Of a DNA stretch of 64,000 nt, positions 10,560 to 19,850 are shown piece by piece (position 1 is the first letter of the stretch; each line of letters begins with the position of its first letter). Origin of the DNA: Lepus europaeus (taxonomy: Eukaryota; Chordata; Mammalia; Lagomorpha; Leporidae); assembly GCF_033115175.1 (NCBI RefSeq), contig NC_084834.1, positions 7,723,294-7,787,293 on the forward strand, in the 5' to 3' direction. A program made the position numbers and the translations under genes. Under the pieces are notes generated by a model. It was not told the DNA's origin. It did not search any database and saw nothing but the letters and a program-made list of their open reading frames with translations.

Positions 10560-11500
10560 GCATGGGATGGGCACCCAAGCGCCCTCTGTGCCACCGATCC
10601 GGTTCCAGCTCTACATTCTTTGAGGTCGAGGCTCCCCACGGCCCCTCCGCCAGCCTAGCAGGCTTGTGCCCTTTAACGGTTCCCAAGTAATTCCTATGTA
10701 CTCCCCCAAAGTCTGACTGAAACGCCACTCGCCACCTGAACGGCAGACGGCGCGTAGCTGGGGGCAGCACCTGCACGCACAGACCTCAGGCGGATTCACC
10801 GCGAAGCTAAAATGGCCGCAGCGACTGCACCTGCTGGGTCGGGCCTAAGTGACATAGTTCTAGTGGTGTCTGAGAAGAGGGTGGCTTTAACAACAGCCTG
10901 TCACTTCACTCCGATCCTCAACTTGGTCATACAGAGGGAAACACAGCCTAAGGGCCTGAAAAGAATCGGAGCAGGGTGCCGACGGCAGTTAGCTAACCAG
11001 CCCTGGGCGCCCAGACCACGGAGGGCACGGGCCTCAGCAGCGCCACTGCGCAGGCGCAGCCCTCTTGCCCCACTTCCGGCGGAACCTCGCGGAACCTCGC
11101 GATACCCGGAAGCCTCGCGCTCTTTGGCATGCGGCGTCTTTGCCGCCCGAGGTTGGCGTGCGCTGGCGTGTGTGTGGTGTCTGCCACTTGTGTCCGGCGC
11201 GCTCTGTGGGCACTGAACCGCCGCGCCCTCTGCTCCGGTAAGTGGAGAGGGCCCCGGAGAGAGGCCACGCAGGGCCTGGGCCGGGGCGGCCTGGGTGTTG
11301 TCCGTGAGGCGTTGGCTCACTGTCGCGTCGCTCGTCCGTGACGGAGTCGCCTCAGCCTCGGAGGCGGCCCTGAAGTCCTGGCCCCAGATTTGTGGAGATC
11401 CAAGGCGGTTAGTGGGCCTGTAGGAACATTTCCATCCGAGGGACTGCCTTAATCGATCACGTGAGTCTTCCGAGAATTCCGCGTGGTTGGCGGCGGGTGA
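10560..11500 (+). promoter_or_regulatory. CpG-island promoter, probably of the TRIM61-like gene and possibly bidirectional
   Basis: The only strongly CpG-dense block in the first 39 kb. It carries a classical housekeeping-type set of sites: a YY1-like AAAATGGCCGC at 10809-10819, a perfect NRF1 palindrome TGCGCAGGCGCA at 11047-11058, ETS/GABP sites at 11072-11079 (ACTTCCGG) and 11106-11112 (CCGGAAG), and a directly repeated 10-mer GGAACCTCGC at 11081-11100 leading into TCGCGA. There is no TATA box. It lies about 6.3 kb upstream of the acceptor of the TRIM61-like coding exon, in the right orientation. CpG islands of this type often fire in both directions; minus-strand frames exist (10901-11320, 10993-11268) but I do not recognise them as proteins. 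In human, FAM218A lies close to TRIM61, which would fit an antisense partner, but this is recollection. Confidence 0.75.
11115..11237 (+). other. TRIM61: Probable non-coding first exon of the TRIM61-like gene
   Basis: A strong splice donor CCG|gtaagtgg sits at 11237/11238, just downstream of the NRF1 and ETS sites, so transcription starting near 11.1 kb would give an exon of about 100-150 nt. The start is approximate. An ATG at 11129 opens a frame that runs into the donor. If joined to the acceptor at 17519/17520 the frame ends after about 45 codons, well before the main start, so it would be an upstream ORF and not an N-terminal extension. The 5' end and the splice pairing are inferences. 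Confidence 0.5.
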
Positions 11501-11956
11501 TGGGGGGGGTTAAGGGAGGGGAGTGGTGAGTGGTGCCCCCACCCCTGCCCTTTGAGAACCCTCTACCCTCCATCCATGTACCCCCTCGAGCAGCTGGAAG
11601 TCACCAGGAGCTGCCATCGCTGCGTGTAATGTGGGCTGGGAGGGAGAGAGCTCACAGAGTGCGCTTTGTTTTAGTAGTTCCGTGTTGGAATTTTGTACAC
11701 ATGGAAAGGATTTTAATATAAAAGAAAAGATTCGTTGGAAAGTTTCTGAAGCTTCTCCTCTTACTCAAAAATTAGGAAAATTTCCTAAGGCACATTCTTA
11801 ACAGTGAACGTGTTTGCAGTTTATGCCTTTACTAGTTACTGAGGATTTAGCGATCATGTGAGAGCAGTTAGGCTAAATACTAGTGCATTTTAATGTAAAT
11901 AAATATGTATATATATAATATATAACATGATAAAATGTAACATGGTGTAATGGATT

Positions 11957-12295
11957 TGCAGTTGTTCCTAGCTATCCACTGGAGATTGCTTCCAGAACCC
12001 CCTGCAGATACAAAAATCCACAGATGAACTCTAGTTCCTTATATAAAATGGCACAGTATTTGCATATTACCTACCCATGTCCTGTTGTATACTTTAAATC
12101 ATCTCTAGATTATTTGTAATGCCTAATATGTTGTAAACACTATGTGGATAGCTATGTGCATTTAGGAAATAATAAGGGAATAAGTACATGTGTGTTCAGT
12201 ATAGACAGTACTCCCCTGAATATTTTTTATCTGAGGTTGATTGAACTCAGAAATAATAGAACCCACAGATAAAAGGCTGACTCTCCTTGAATTTG
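11957..12295 (+). mobile_element. MER2/Tigger-type DNA transposon
   Basis: Runs from ctatccactggagattgctt and gatacaaaaatccacagatg, through cttatataaaatggcacag and ctttaaatcatctctagatt, to gttgattgaactcag and ggctgactctcc. This is the layout of the non-autonomous Tigger family MER2, about 340 bp and nearly complete, in the TRIM61 intron. Confidence 0.85.
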
Positions 12296-12339
12296 GCTAG
12301 AGTTGTAAGAGCTCTTGAGATTTCATGAGATAGTCTTAC

Positions 12340-12530
12340 ACTTTTTATTGTGCACATGTTTAAAGCTGAGTACTGTACCTTACATTTTGTTCTCATTTAT
12401 GCTTACAGCATAAAATAGCATTATTCCCTCTTTCTAAAAAGAAAACAGCTTCAAAGAATGAATTTGGTCAAATACGTAACTAGTTAGGCAGAAGAGCTGG
12501 CAGAAAACCCAGTTCTATTAGATACTGCCA
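12340..12530 (-). mobile_element. MIR fragment
   Basis: Text gcattattccctctttc, aaaacagcttcaaag, ggtcaaatacgtaactag and gcagaagagctgg follow the MIR antisense order. Old, in the intron. Confidence 0.65.
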
Positions 12531-12699
12531 GCTCTCAATTTGTGTTTTATCTGTGCTTACCGTTACAGTGCCAGAATTTGTAAACTCATCTTTCCCTTTT
12601 AAAATTTTTGAGATAAGAGATTAAATATGAACCAGTGAAAACAAAATAAACAAACAAAAAAAAATAAGGTGCTTTGATATATAAAGCTCTGGGAGTATG

Positions 12700-12905
12700 A
12701 AGGACAGTGTAGCTTAGTGATTAGGTATAATCCCAGCGGCTATGTCAGTTGATGTAATGTTGGATAAGCATGTTCAGATTCTTGTACACTCAAATTTTAC
12801 AATTGAAGATAATATCTCCTAACTTACAAAGTTGTTCTCATGGTTTAATTAGAATCTGTAACTGTATTGAAAAGCCTAAGTATAGTTCCTGACACATAAT
12901 AAACC
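12700..12905 (+). mobile_element. MIR fragment
   Basis: Text agtgtagcttagtgatt, tcctaacttacaaagttgtt and tatagttcctgacacataa follow the MIR sense order. Confidence 0.65.
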
Positions 12906-13011
12906 ATCCCAGAGAACATTTTTTTTTTTTTTTTTGGGCGTAGTCTCCTAAAGGAGCAAAGCTCAGTCTGAGGAACAAAGTAAGGAAAGGATGACTTAAA
13001 GAGTGGTTTGT

Positions 13012-13670
13012 ACTCTGTCCTTAGATTCAATCCTTAAGGCTTCCTGATTGGGCTGAAAGGCCTGCAAGAGCATCTCAGGCATGGAAAGCCAAGACTGTGG
13101 CAAAAAATTATCCTACACAGAGGATCTCTATGAGACCTTAGTGGAAAGAAAGAGTCATCAAAGAAGGAGATACTCTTCTTTGAAGGGAGGAGAGAACATC
13201 CACTTTGCTTATGGCCATGTCCAAATACTGATGAATTCCATGGTCACAAAAGGCTTCCATAGCCTTGGAAGCCCAAGGCAAGAGCCTCGAGTGGTCAATG
13301 TCATAAATAAGAGTTAATTGTTAAAGGAACAACAGAAGTCATTGTGTACTTGCTCCCCATGGAGGACCTCTGTCCCTAATGAATTGTAATATGAGAATCA
13401 ACTGTAAATTTTCTTCCCAAACTGTACTCTATATGTTGTGTGTGTGCATGGGTGCAAATTGTTGAAGTCTATGCTTAGCATGGAGTTGGTCCTCTGTATA
13501 TAAAGTCAAACTAAAAATAAACCATAATGAAGGAGGAGATGGGAGAGGGAGGAGGGATGGGAGTTGGGGGGTAAGGGGGGTAGAACCACTATATTCCTGA
13601 AGTTGTATCTAAGAAAAAAATGCATTCATTAAATAAAAACTTGAAAGAAAGAAAGGAAAAAGAAAAAAAA
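13012..13670 (+). mobile_element. L1 3' end (lagomorph L1), 5'-truncated
   Basis: Terminal part of a rabbit-type L1: ORF2-distal text, then the 3' UTR with gtcattgtgtacttgc, ttgttgaagtctatgc and ggtcctctgtatataaag, a G-rich tract at about 13530-13585 and an A-rich tail. The duplication a(a/g)agtggtttgt occurs before (12999-13011) and after (13667-13680). A 78-aa frame inside is repeat-derived, not a gene. Confidence 0.8.
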
Positions 13671-13869
13671 AGTGGTTTGTGTAGACAGAAGAGCATCACA
13701 CCTATGTTTAAAAAATGAAAAGGTCAAGTACTTTAGTCAGATGAAGATGAGGAAATACAAAGGGCATTATACAGTAAGCTGAGGAGGAGAGGTGTGCTTT
13801 GTCCTGATCTGTTATTAAAGACTTAACCAGTTTAAAAAGTAAAGGTTCGAGTGACAAGTTCAGCTATAT

Positions 13870-14480
13870 CAAAAAGCTCTAGGCTTCAGGCATGGAAAGC
13901 TAAGACACCGTGACAAAAAAAAGTTCTACATGAAGGATCTCTGTGAGTGAGACCCCAGTGGAAAGAATGGCCATCAAAGAAGGATGTACTTTTCTCTATA
14001 AAGAGAGAAGAGAACTTCCACTTTGCTTATGGCCTTGTGCAAATACTAATGGAGTTTGTGGACTCAAAGGGCTTCCATAGCCTAGGCAGCTTATTTCAAG
14101 AGCCTTGGGTGGTTGCTGACATCATACATAAGAGTGTTAATCGTTAAGTTAACAAGTCACTGTGTACTAACTCCCCATGCAGGACTTCTGTTCTCAATGA
14201 GTTGTGTTGAGAGTTAACTGTAAAACCAGTTATGAGGTGTGTGTGTGTGTGTGCGCACCCACAAATTGTTGAAATCATTACTTAGTATAAAGTTGGTCTT
14301 CTGTATGCAAAGTTAATTGGAAATCTTAATAGAGAATGGGACTGGCAAGGGGAGAGGGAGGAAAAGGGGGGTGGGACTATCAGTGGGAGGGCTGTTATGG
14401 TGGGAAGAATAATTATATTCCTAAAGTTATGCTTATGAGATTTGTATTCCTTACAAAATAAATTTAAAAAAATAAGATCT
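13870..14480 (+). mobile_element. Second L1 3' end, same orientation
   Basis: Parallel to the preceding L1 copy (aggcttcaggcatggaaagc, gtgtactaactccccatg, ttggtcttctgtatgcaaag), with a G-rich tract at about 14338-14395. More diverged and about 200 bp downstream. Not a simple tandem duplication, because the two copies differ throughout. Confidence 0.75.
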
Positions 14481-14679
14481 AAGAAAAAAGAAGCAATAGG
14501 CAAATTAGAACTTAAGATTGTCTACAGGACAAAGTTGGAGGCAGAAGACTTTATCGTAAATTGAAAAATATTTAAAAGAACTAATGAGCAAATCATTGTA
14601 TAGACATTATTTGAATATATATACCAATATATATCTAACATGAAAGTTCCTCTTGTCAGGAATAATGGGCATGTTTTAG

Positions 14680-14860
14680 CTACCATTTATATAATACTTT
14701 CATTACAGAAAAAGATTATTATAATTTCTATTTTACATGTCAAAGAAGTGAATTTAAAGCTATGAATTCTCCATAAAGACACCCAGGAAGTAGTTGAGCC
14801 AGGATTCAAACTTTGTGTCCTCTTAGTAGTATGAATCCTTACATTGTAAAAACACTGCTT
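14680..14860 (-). mobile_element. MIR fragment
   Basis: Text tttctattttacatgtcaaag, agtagttgagccaggattcaa and tttgtgtcc match the MIR antisense core and end. Confidence 0.7.
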
Positions 14861-15244
14861 CCTATACCATTTTGCTGTGATAGTTTTTGCTTATGCAAGC
14901 CCAAAACACTGAGTCAAACCTTGATTTGTGAATAATTATAAGGAGAGACATTGCATTTTTCCTATTCTTCTGATAAGAAAGTCTATATAGTAAAAGAACC
15001 TGCTAAATCATCGAGACAAAGCCTAGTTCCTATGTTGAAGCCATGCCCATACTATTGCTTTGTTACTGATTTATGAGGAATTGGAGAAGAGAAAGAATAG
15101 TTGAAAAAGTATCTAGTAGTATATGATAGAATGATTTGAAAGATACTGTATTGGTGGTGAGGTGGCTCATACAGTTGACAGAGGAATTTGATTTCCTTAA
15201 AATTGAGTTTCTTGAAAACAGTAAGTTTCTCTCCTTCACTTCTT

Positions 15245-15565
15245 CTCTCTTTTTTTTTTTTTACAGGTAGAGTTAGTGAGAGACAGAGAGAAAGGTCTTT
15301 TTCCATTGGTTCACCCCCCAAATGGCTGCCGCAGCTGGCACGCTGCACCAATGCAAAGCCAGGAGCCAGGTGCTTCCTCCTGGTCTCCCATGCAGGTGCA
15401 AGGCCCAAGCACTTCAGTCATCCTCCACTGCTCTCCCAGGCCATAGCAGAGAGCTAGACTAGAAGAGGAGCAACTGGCACAGAATCCAGCACCCCAACTG
15501 GGACTAGAACCCAGAGTGCCGGCGCTGCAGGCAGAGGATTAGCCAAGTGAGCCACGGTGCTGGCC
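15245..15565 (-). mobile_element. Young CSINE, antisense, with target-site duplication
   Basis: T-run plus acaggtagagttagtgag to gagccacggtgctggcc. Perfect duplication ccttcacttctt at 15233-15244 and 15566-15577. Confidence 0.92.
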
Positions 15566-15605
15566 CCTTCACTTCTTATTTTTAAAATTTCAAAAGAAAA
15601 ATGGT

Positions 15606-15807
15606 GATGGGTAGCTGGCATTTAGCCTAGCTGTTAAGATGTCTGTGTCTCACATTGGATTAGCTACTTTGTGCTAATGCAGGCTGTGGAACATGGTAGT
15701 TAGTTCTCAAGTATTTGGATTCCAGCTACCCATGTGGGAGACCTGCCAGACCAGTCCTGGCCCCTGGAAGGCATTTGGGGGGAATGAACCAGATGCTAGG
15801 AGCTCAC
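15606..15807 (+). mobile_element. Old truncated CSINE, sense
   Basis: Head-like tagctggcatttagcctag to gaatgaaccagatgc. The 3' CT tract is missing. Confidence 0.65.
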
Positions 15808-16068
15808 TTTTTAAGATTTTATTTTTATTATTTCTTTGAAAGAGAGAAAGAGAAATATTTCCCATCTTCTGGTTCATTTCCCAAATGGTCGTAACTTGGG
15901 CCAGGGATGGGCCAGGTGGAAGCCAAGAGCCTAGAACTCTATTCAGGATGTTAGGAGCCCAAGCACTTGGGCCATCTTCTGCTGCTTTCCCAGGCTGTTA
16001 TCAGAGAGCTGGATAGAAAGTGGAGCTGCCAGGACTTGAACCAATACTGATAGAGGATGCTGGCATTG
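15808..16068 (-). mobile_element. Old CSINE, antisense, host of a nested insertion
   Basis: Tail-to-middle part of an antisense copy. It resumes at 16414-16435 after the nested sense copy. Confidence 0.8.
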
Positions 16069-16399
16069 GCTGGCACCGCGGCTCAATAGGCTAATCCTCC
16101 GCCTGTGGCGCCGGCACACCGGGTTCTAGTCCTGGTCTGGGCCAGATTCTGTCCTGGTTGCTCCTCTTCCAGTCCAGCTCTCTGCTGTGGCCCAGGAGTG
16201 CAGTGGAGGATGGCCCAAGTGCTTGGGCCCTGCACCCACATGGAAGACCAGGAAGAGGCACCTGGCTCCTGGCGTTGGATCGTTGCGGCGTGCCGGCCGC
16301 AGCGGCCATTGTGGGGTGAACCAACAGCAAAGGATGACCTTTCTCTCTGTCTCTCTCTCTCACTGTCCACTCTGTCAAAAAAAAAAGAAAAAAAAAAAA
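16069..16399 (+). mobile_element. Young CSINE nested in an older CSINE
   Basis: Head gctggcaccgcggctcaata to tail ctgtcaaaaaaaa. The 14-bp duplication ggatgctggcattg lies at 16055-16068 and 16400-16413, inside the host element, which dates the order of insertion directly. Confidence 0.95.
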
Positions 16400-16559
16400 G
16401 GATGCTGGCATTGCAGGCAGCTGTGTTCTGCTGTACAACAATGTGGTTCCCAAAACATTCATATCTATGATAATTATGTTGCTTCCAGTTTAACACTGAT
16501 ATAGTATTATGTGATTATAACCCAAACTAAAATTATCACATTTGTCCTCAAAGTTCTGT

Positions 16560-16810
16560 TTTTTATTTGAGAGTCAGAGAAACTCCTACCTGTGGTTCAC
16601 TCCCCCAAATTTCCACAAAGGTAGAGTGGGAGGCAGATAACTCTGCAACCAGATCTCCCTTATGGGTGGTAGGAACCCTCAGCTACTTGTATCATTACCC
16701 CTGGCTTTCAAGATCTACATTAGCAGGAATCAGGAGCCAGGGTTTGGACTCAAGTACTCCAGTATGGGGGCACAGGCCCTATAAGTGACTTCTTAACTGT
16801 TATGCCATAT
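16560..16810 (-). mobile_element. Old CSINE, antisense
   Basis: Text ttttatttgagagtcagag, ggttcactcccccaaat and a degraded head at about 16800. Highly diverged. Confidence 0.65.
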
Positions 16811-17041
16811 ACTTTCCACCACAAAAATTTTAAGATCTCAGATCTGATAGAAGATGACAATGTTTATTTGTCATGTTTCTTACATCTTAAATCTAGAACT
16901 TTGTTTTTAAGGACATTAACATTTTTGAAAATATATACCAGTTGCGTTACAGAGTACCCTGCAATCCAGGTTATATTAATTTTCTCATAATTAGATTCAT
17001 ACTAGATATTTTGGAGCAAGATTTAATAAGTTACATTCGAG

Positions 17042-17357
17042 AGGCTGGTGCTGTGGCTCACTTGGTTAATCTCTGCCTATGGCGCCGATATCCCATATGG
17101 GCCCCGGGTTCTAGTCCCAGTTGCTCCTCTTCCAGTACAGCTCTCTGCTATGGCCTGGGAGAGCAGTGGAGGATGGCCCAAGTGCTTCGGCACCTGCACC
17201 CACATGGGAGACCAGGAGGAAGCGCCTGGCTACTGGCTTCGGATGGGCACAGCACCAACCATGGCGGTCATTTGGGGAGTGAACCAACAGAAGGAAGACC
17301 TTTCTCTCTGTCTCTCACTCTCTCACTGTCTGTAACTCTACCTGTCAAATAAAAAAA
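17042..17357 (+). mobile_element. Young CSINE, sense, with target-site duplication
   Basis: Head aggctggtgctgtggctcac to tail ctacctgtcaaataaaaa. Flanked by aataagttaca(t/c)tcgag at 17025-17041 and 17359-17375. Ends only about 145 bp before the proposed TRIM61 acceptor. Confidence 0.92.
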
Positions 17358-17519
17358 AAATAAGTTACACTCGAGTGAATCTCTACCATATGAATTCTCT
17401 GGGTTTACAAGGATTCTATCCAGTTATTGTAACTTTCCTTGATTATTCTTGTATGAATGTTATAATGCATTGATGAGTTTAGAGTCAGTTTTAATCTAAA
17501 TATCTTCTCTCATCTGTAG

Positions 17520-17864
17520 GGAGGATTTTTTTATCTTGGATCTGAAGATAGTTTCTTGAGCAAGAAAGCTGTTAAGCTGGACTTCGGATCATAAGTGAGA
17601 AGAGCAGTAGCTCAGCTGCTGTGTTTTAATATACAGAGGCTACAGGCTGTGGAGCATTCGTGGCAGCAGACCCTGGAGCTGAGGTTCAGAGTGCTAATCA
17701 CATTTTCAGAGGCGACCATCATCATGCCAAGCCAGTGAGACTGAAAGCTGGTAGCTTTTAAGGTCTAGGGGAGGATTTCTATCGTGTACTTGGTCTTGAG
17801 CTCTCAAGAGCCAGGTCTCACTAAAAGAAGTGTTACCTTACCTACCACCTTTTCTTAAAGCTCC
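17520..17864 (+). other. TRIM61: Probable 5' UTR part of the TRIM61-like terminal exon
   Basis: A polypyrimidine-rich stretch ending in catctgtag at 17511-17519 is a good splice acceptor, so the exon that holds the coding frame probably starts at 17520. Group members are known to have non-coding first exons and one coding exon. The leader has a single upstream ATG at 17724, opening a four-codon frame that stops at 17738. No transcript evidence is available here, so the boundary is inferred from the splice consensus. Confidence 0.6.
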
Positions 17865-19286
17865 ATGGAGTTTTTGACAGTCTTGTCAGACCTCCAAGCA
17901 GAGGCTAAATGTCTCATCTGTCTGGAATACTTGAAAGACCCAGTGACCATCCACTGTGGGCATAACTTCTGTTTCTCCTGCATCAGTATGTCCTGGAAGG
18001 ATCTAAATGATAGTTTCCCTTGTCCTTTTTGCCATTTACGCTGTCCAGAAAGGAAATTCATGAGCAATAACCAGCTGAGTAATTTGACTGAAATTGCCAA
18101 GCTACTCCAAATAAGAAGAAGTAAAAGGAAAAGGCAGGAAGAGAAGCTTATGTGTGAGAAACACCATCAGATTATGACTTTATTCTGTCAGAAGGACCTA
18201 GAGGTTTTATGTCCACAGTGCAGTTTCTCTGCTGATCACCTCCATCACTATATTTGGCCCATAGAGGAGGCTGCCCCCTATCATAGGAAAAACTTGGAGT
18301 GTTACATTATGGCATGGAAAGAGAAAATAGAGCACAGTTTAAGAGTGATCACTATGCATACCACAAAATCACTGGAACTGAAGATAAAGGCAGAACATAG
18401 AAGAGAAGAAATCAAGGCTGAATTCGAGCAATTTATGTTGTTTCTCCAAAATGAGCGAGAGAATGTACTGAGACAATTACAAGATGATGAGATGGGTATT
18501 TTGGTAAAACTAAGTGAAAACCTAACAAAATTTTCAGATCATGCCACCTCATTAAAGCACTTCATAAAAGAGATAAAGAGAAAACGCATAGAGTCAGATC
18601 TGGAGTTGCTGGCAGATATTAAGAGTGTCTACCTCAGATATAAAAACTTAAAATGCCCTGAACTGTTTTCATTTCAATTAAAAGACTATGGTTACCGTCT
18701 TCCACCACAATATTCTGGCCTGAATAAAATTATCCAGCGATTTCAAGTTGATGTAATTCTAGATCCTGACACAGCACATCGTAAACTTGTTGTCTCAGGA
18801 GATGGGAAATCTGTGAAATACGGAAATATAACGCAAAAGTTACCACCTAACCCAAAAAGATTTTATCTCTGCCCAGCTGTTCTAGGTTCTAAGGAATATA
18901 ATTCTGGCAGGCAGTACTGGGAGGTAGAAGTCAAAGATAAGTATGAATGGATTATAGGTGTCTGTACAGAATCTCTTCCCAGAAAAAGAAAGAGTCATAA
19001 TCAACCAATTTTAGTACAGGATGGGTTATGGGGAATTGGGCTATGGGGTCAGGGTAATTATGTTGCAGTAGGTCCTAGGAAAATTCAGCTTCTGCCACAT
19101 GTAACACCAAATAAGATTGGCATTTTTTTAGACTTTGAAATGGGTGAGGTTTCCTTTTATAATCTTAACGATAGATCTATTCTGTACACTTTTAGTGATT
19201 ATTTTACAGGAGTACTTTGGCCCTATTTCTACACTGGAACTGACTCAAAACCTCTTCAAATCTGTACAGTTACAGATTTTGAATGA
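17865..19286 (+). CDS. TRIM61: TRIM61-like RING/B-box/coiled-coil/SPRY E3 ubiquitin ligase, full length
   Basis: An uninterrupted 473-residue frame with the whole tripartite-motif layout. A C3HC4 RING uses C16, C19, C31, H33, C36, C39, C53 and C56. A basic stretch at 84-90 (RRSKRKR) could act as a nuclear signal. The B-box2 uses C97, H100, C108, D111, C116, C119, H125 and H128. A charged helical region at about 135-260 is the predicted coiled coil. A PRY-SPRY runs from about 296 to 470, with the LDPDTAH, SGRQYWEVEV and GIFLDFEMGEVSFYN hallmarks. Length equals the usual 465-475 residues of TRIM60-group proteins. RING and B-box wording (SWKDLNDSFPCPFC, CPERKF, ITMHTTKSLELK) is closer to TRIM61 than to TRIM60 as I remember them; the SPRY resembles TRIM60. 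Expected role is ubiquitin transfer, with substrate chosen by SPRY; the substrate is unknown. The start is the first ATG before the RING, with G at +4 but T at -3. TRIM60 or a lineage-specific paralogue is the main alternative. Confidence 0.9.
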   Translation: MEFLTVLSDLQAEAKCLICLEYLKDPVTIHCGHNFCFSCISMSWKDLNDSFPCPFCHLRCPERKFMSNNQLSNLTEIAKLLQIRRSKRKRQEEKLMCEKHHQIMTLFCQKDLEVLCPQCSFSADHLHHYIWPIEEAAPYHRKNLECYIMAWKEKIEHSLRVITMHTTKSLELKIKAEHRREEIKAEFEQFMLFLQNERENVLRQLQDDEMGILVKLSENLTKFSDHATSLKHFIKEIKRKRIESDLELLADIKSVYLRYKNLKCPELFSFQLKDYGYRLPPQYSGLNKIIQRFQVDVILDPDTAHRKLVVSGDGKSVKYGNITQKLPPNPKRFYLCPAVLGSKEYNSGRQYWEVEVKDKYEWIIGVCTESLPRKRKSHNQPILVQDGLWGIGLWGQGNYVAVGPRKIQLLPHVTPNKIGIFLDFEMGEVSFYNLNDRSILYTFSDYFTGVLWPYFYTGTDSKPLQICTVTDFE

Positions 19287-19289
19287 TGA

Positions 19290-19850
19290 AATATTGGATC
19301 ATTTCTTTTTCTCTTAATGGACATGACCAAAATGGTGAATCTATAGTGTTGATGATTTTTTTTTTTCAATTTTTCCTGCAAACCAGAATAGTTTATGTCT
19401 CAGTTTCAGCAGCTTATAAAAAGTGTGGTTATATAGCCTATTTTATGGAGTAGATTATGAGGCTCAGTTGGAAAATGCTTTAGAAATTCTTAGATCTTAA
19501 GCCTTTATTCATAAAACATGCATGAATACTCTGGGGCCACCTGCTCTGTCTAGGAAGTTTCCACTTTTGCTGGCCTTAGTCTTTCTCAGTTACAATGTAT
19601 TGTATATGTATGCATGTATGTCAGTATTGACTTAGTTTTGTGGAAAATGAGTTAATGCTCTTACAGTTTTCTTTACCACACATATATCTATATATATACA
19701 GTCAGTAGTCTTTCCTTGGTTCCCATTTGGAGAAAGTGCCTTTGAGCTGCGTTCACCTGTTGTCTTTTATGTCATGTGGAGATCTGACCTCTCATCACAA
19801 TCCCCTGTTAACTTGGTTTCATGGTTTTCTTCTAAAGTTCATTTATATTA
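19290..19850 (+). other. 3' flank of the TRIM61-like gene
   Basis: No canonical AATAAA is seen in the first 1.1 kb past the stop; the nearest variant hexamer is ATTAAA at 20480-20485, within L1M-like sequence. The 3' end of the transcript cannot be placed. Confidence 0.4.

Noticed and set aside
10901-11320. 139-aa and 91-aa minus-strand frames over the CpG island, possible FAM218A counterpart
   Set aside because: GC-rich composition opens frames on both strands; I do not recognise the peptide well enough to call a gene.
13081-13317. 78-aa frame resembling that at 13947-14147
   Set aside because: Both are in L1 3' ends; the similarity reflects the repeat, not a gene family.
18784-19286. Possible recent pseudogenisation of the TRIM61-like SPRY
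   Set aside because: Frame is open to the normal end and all hallmark residues are present.
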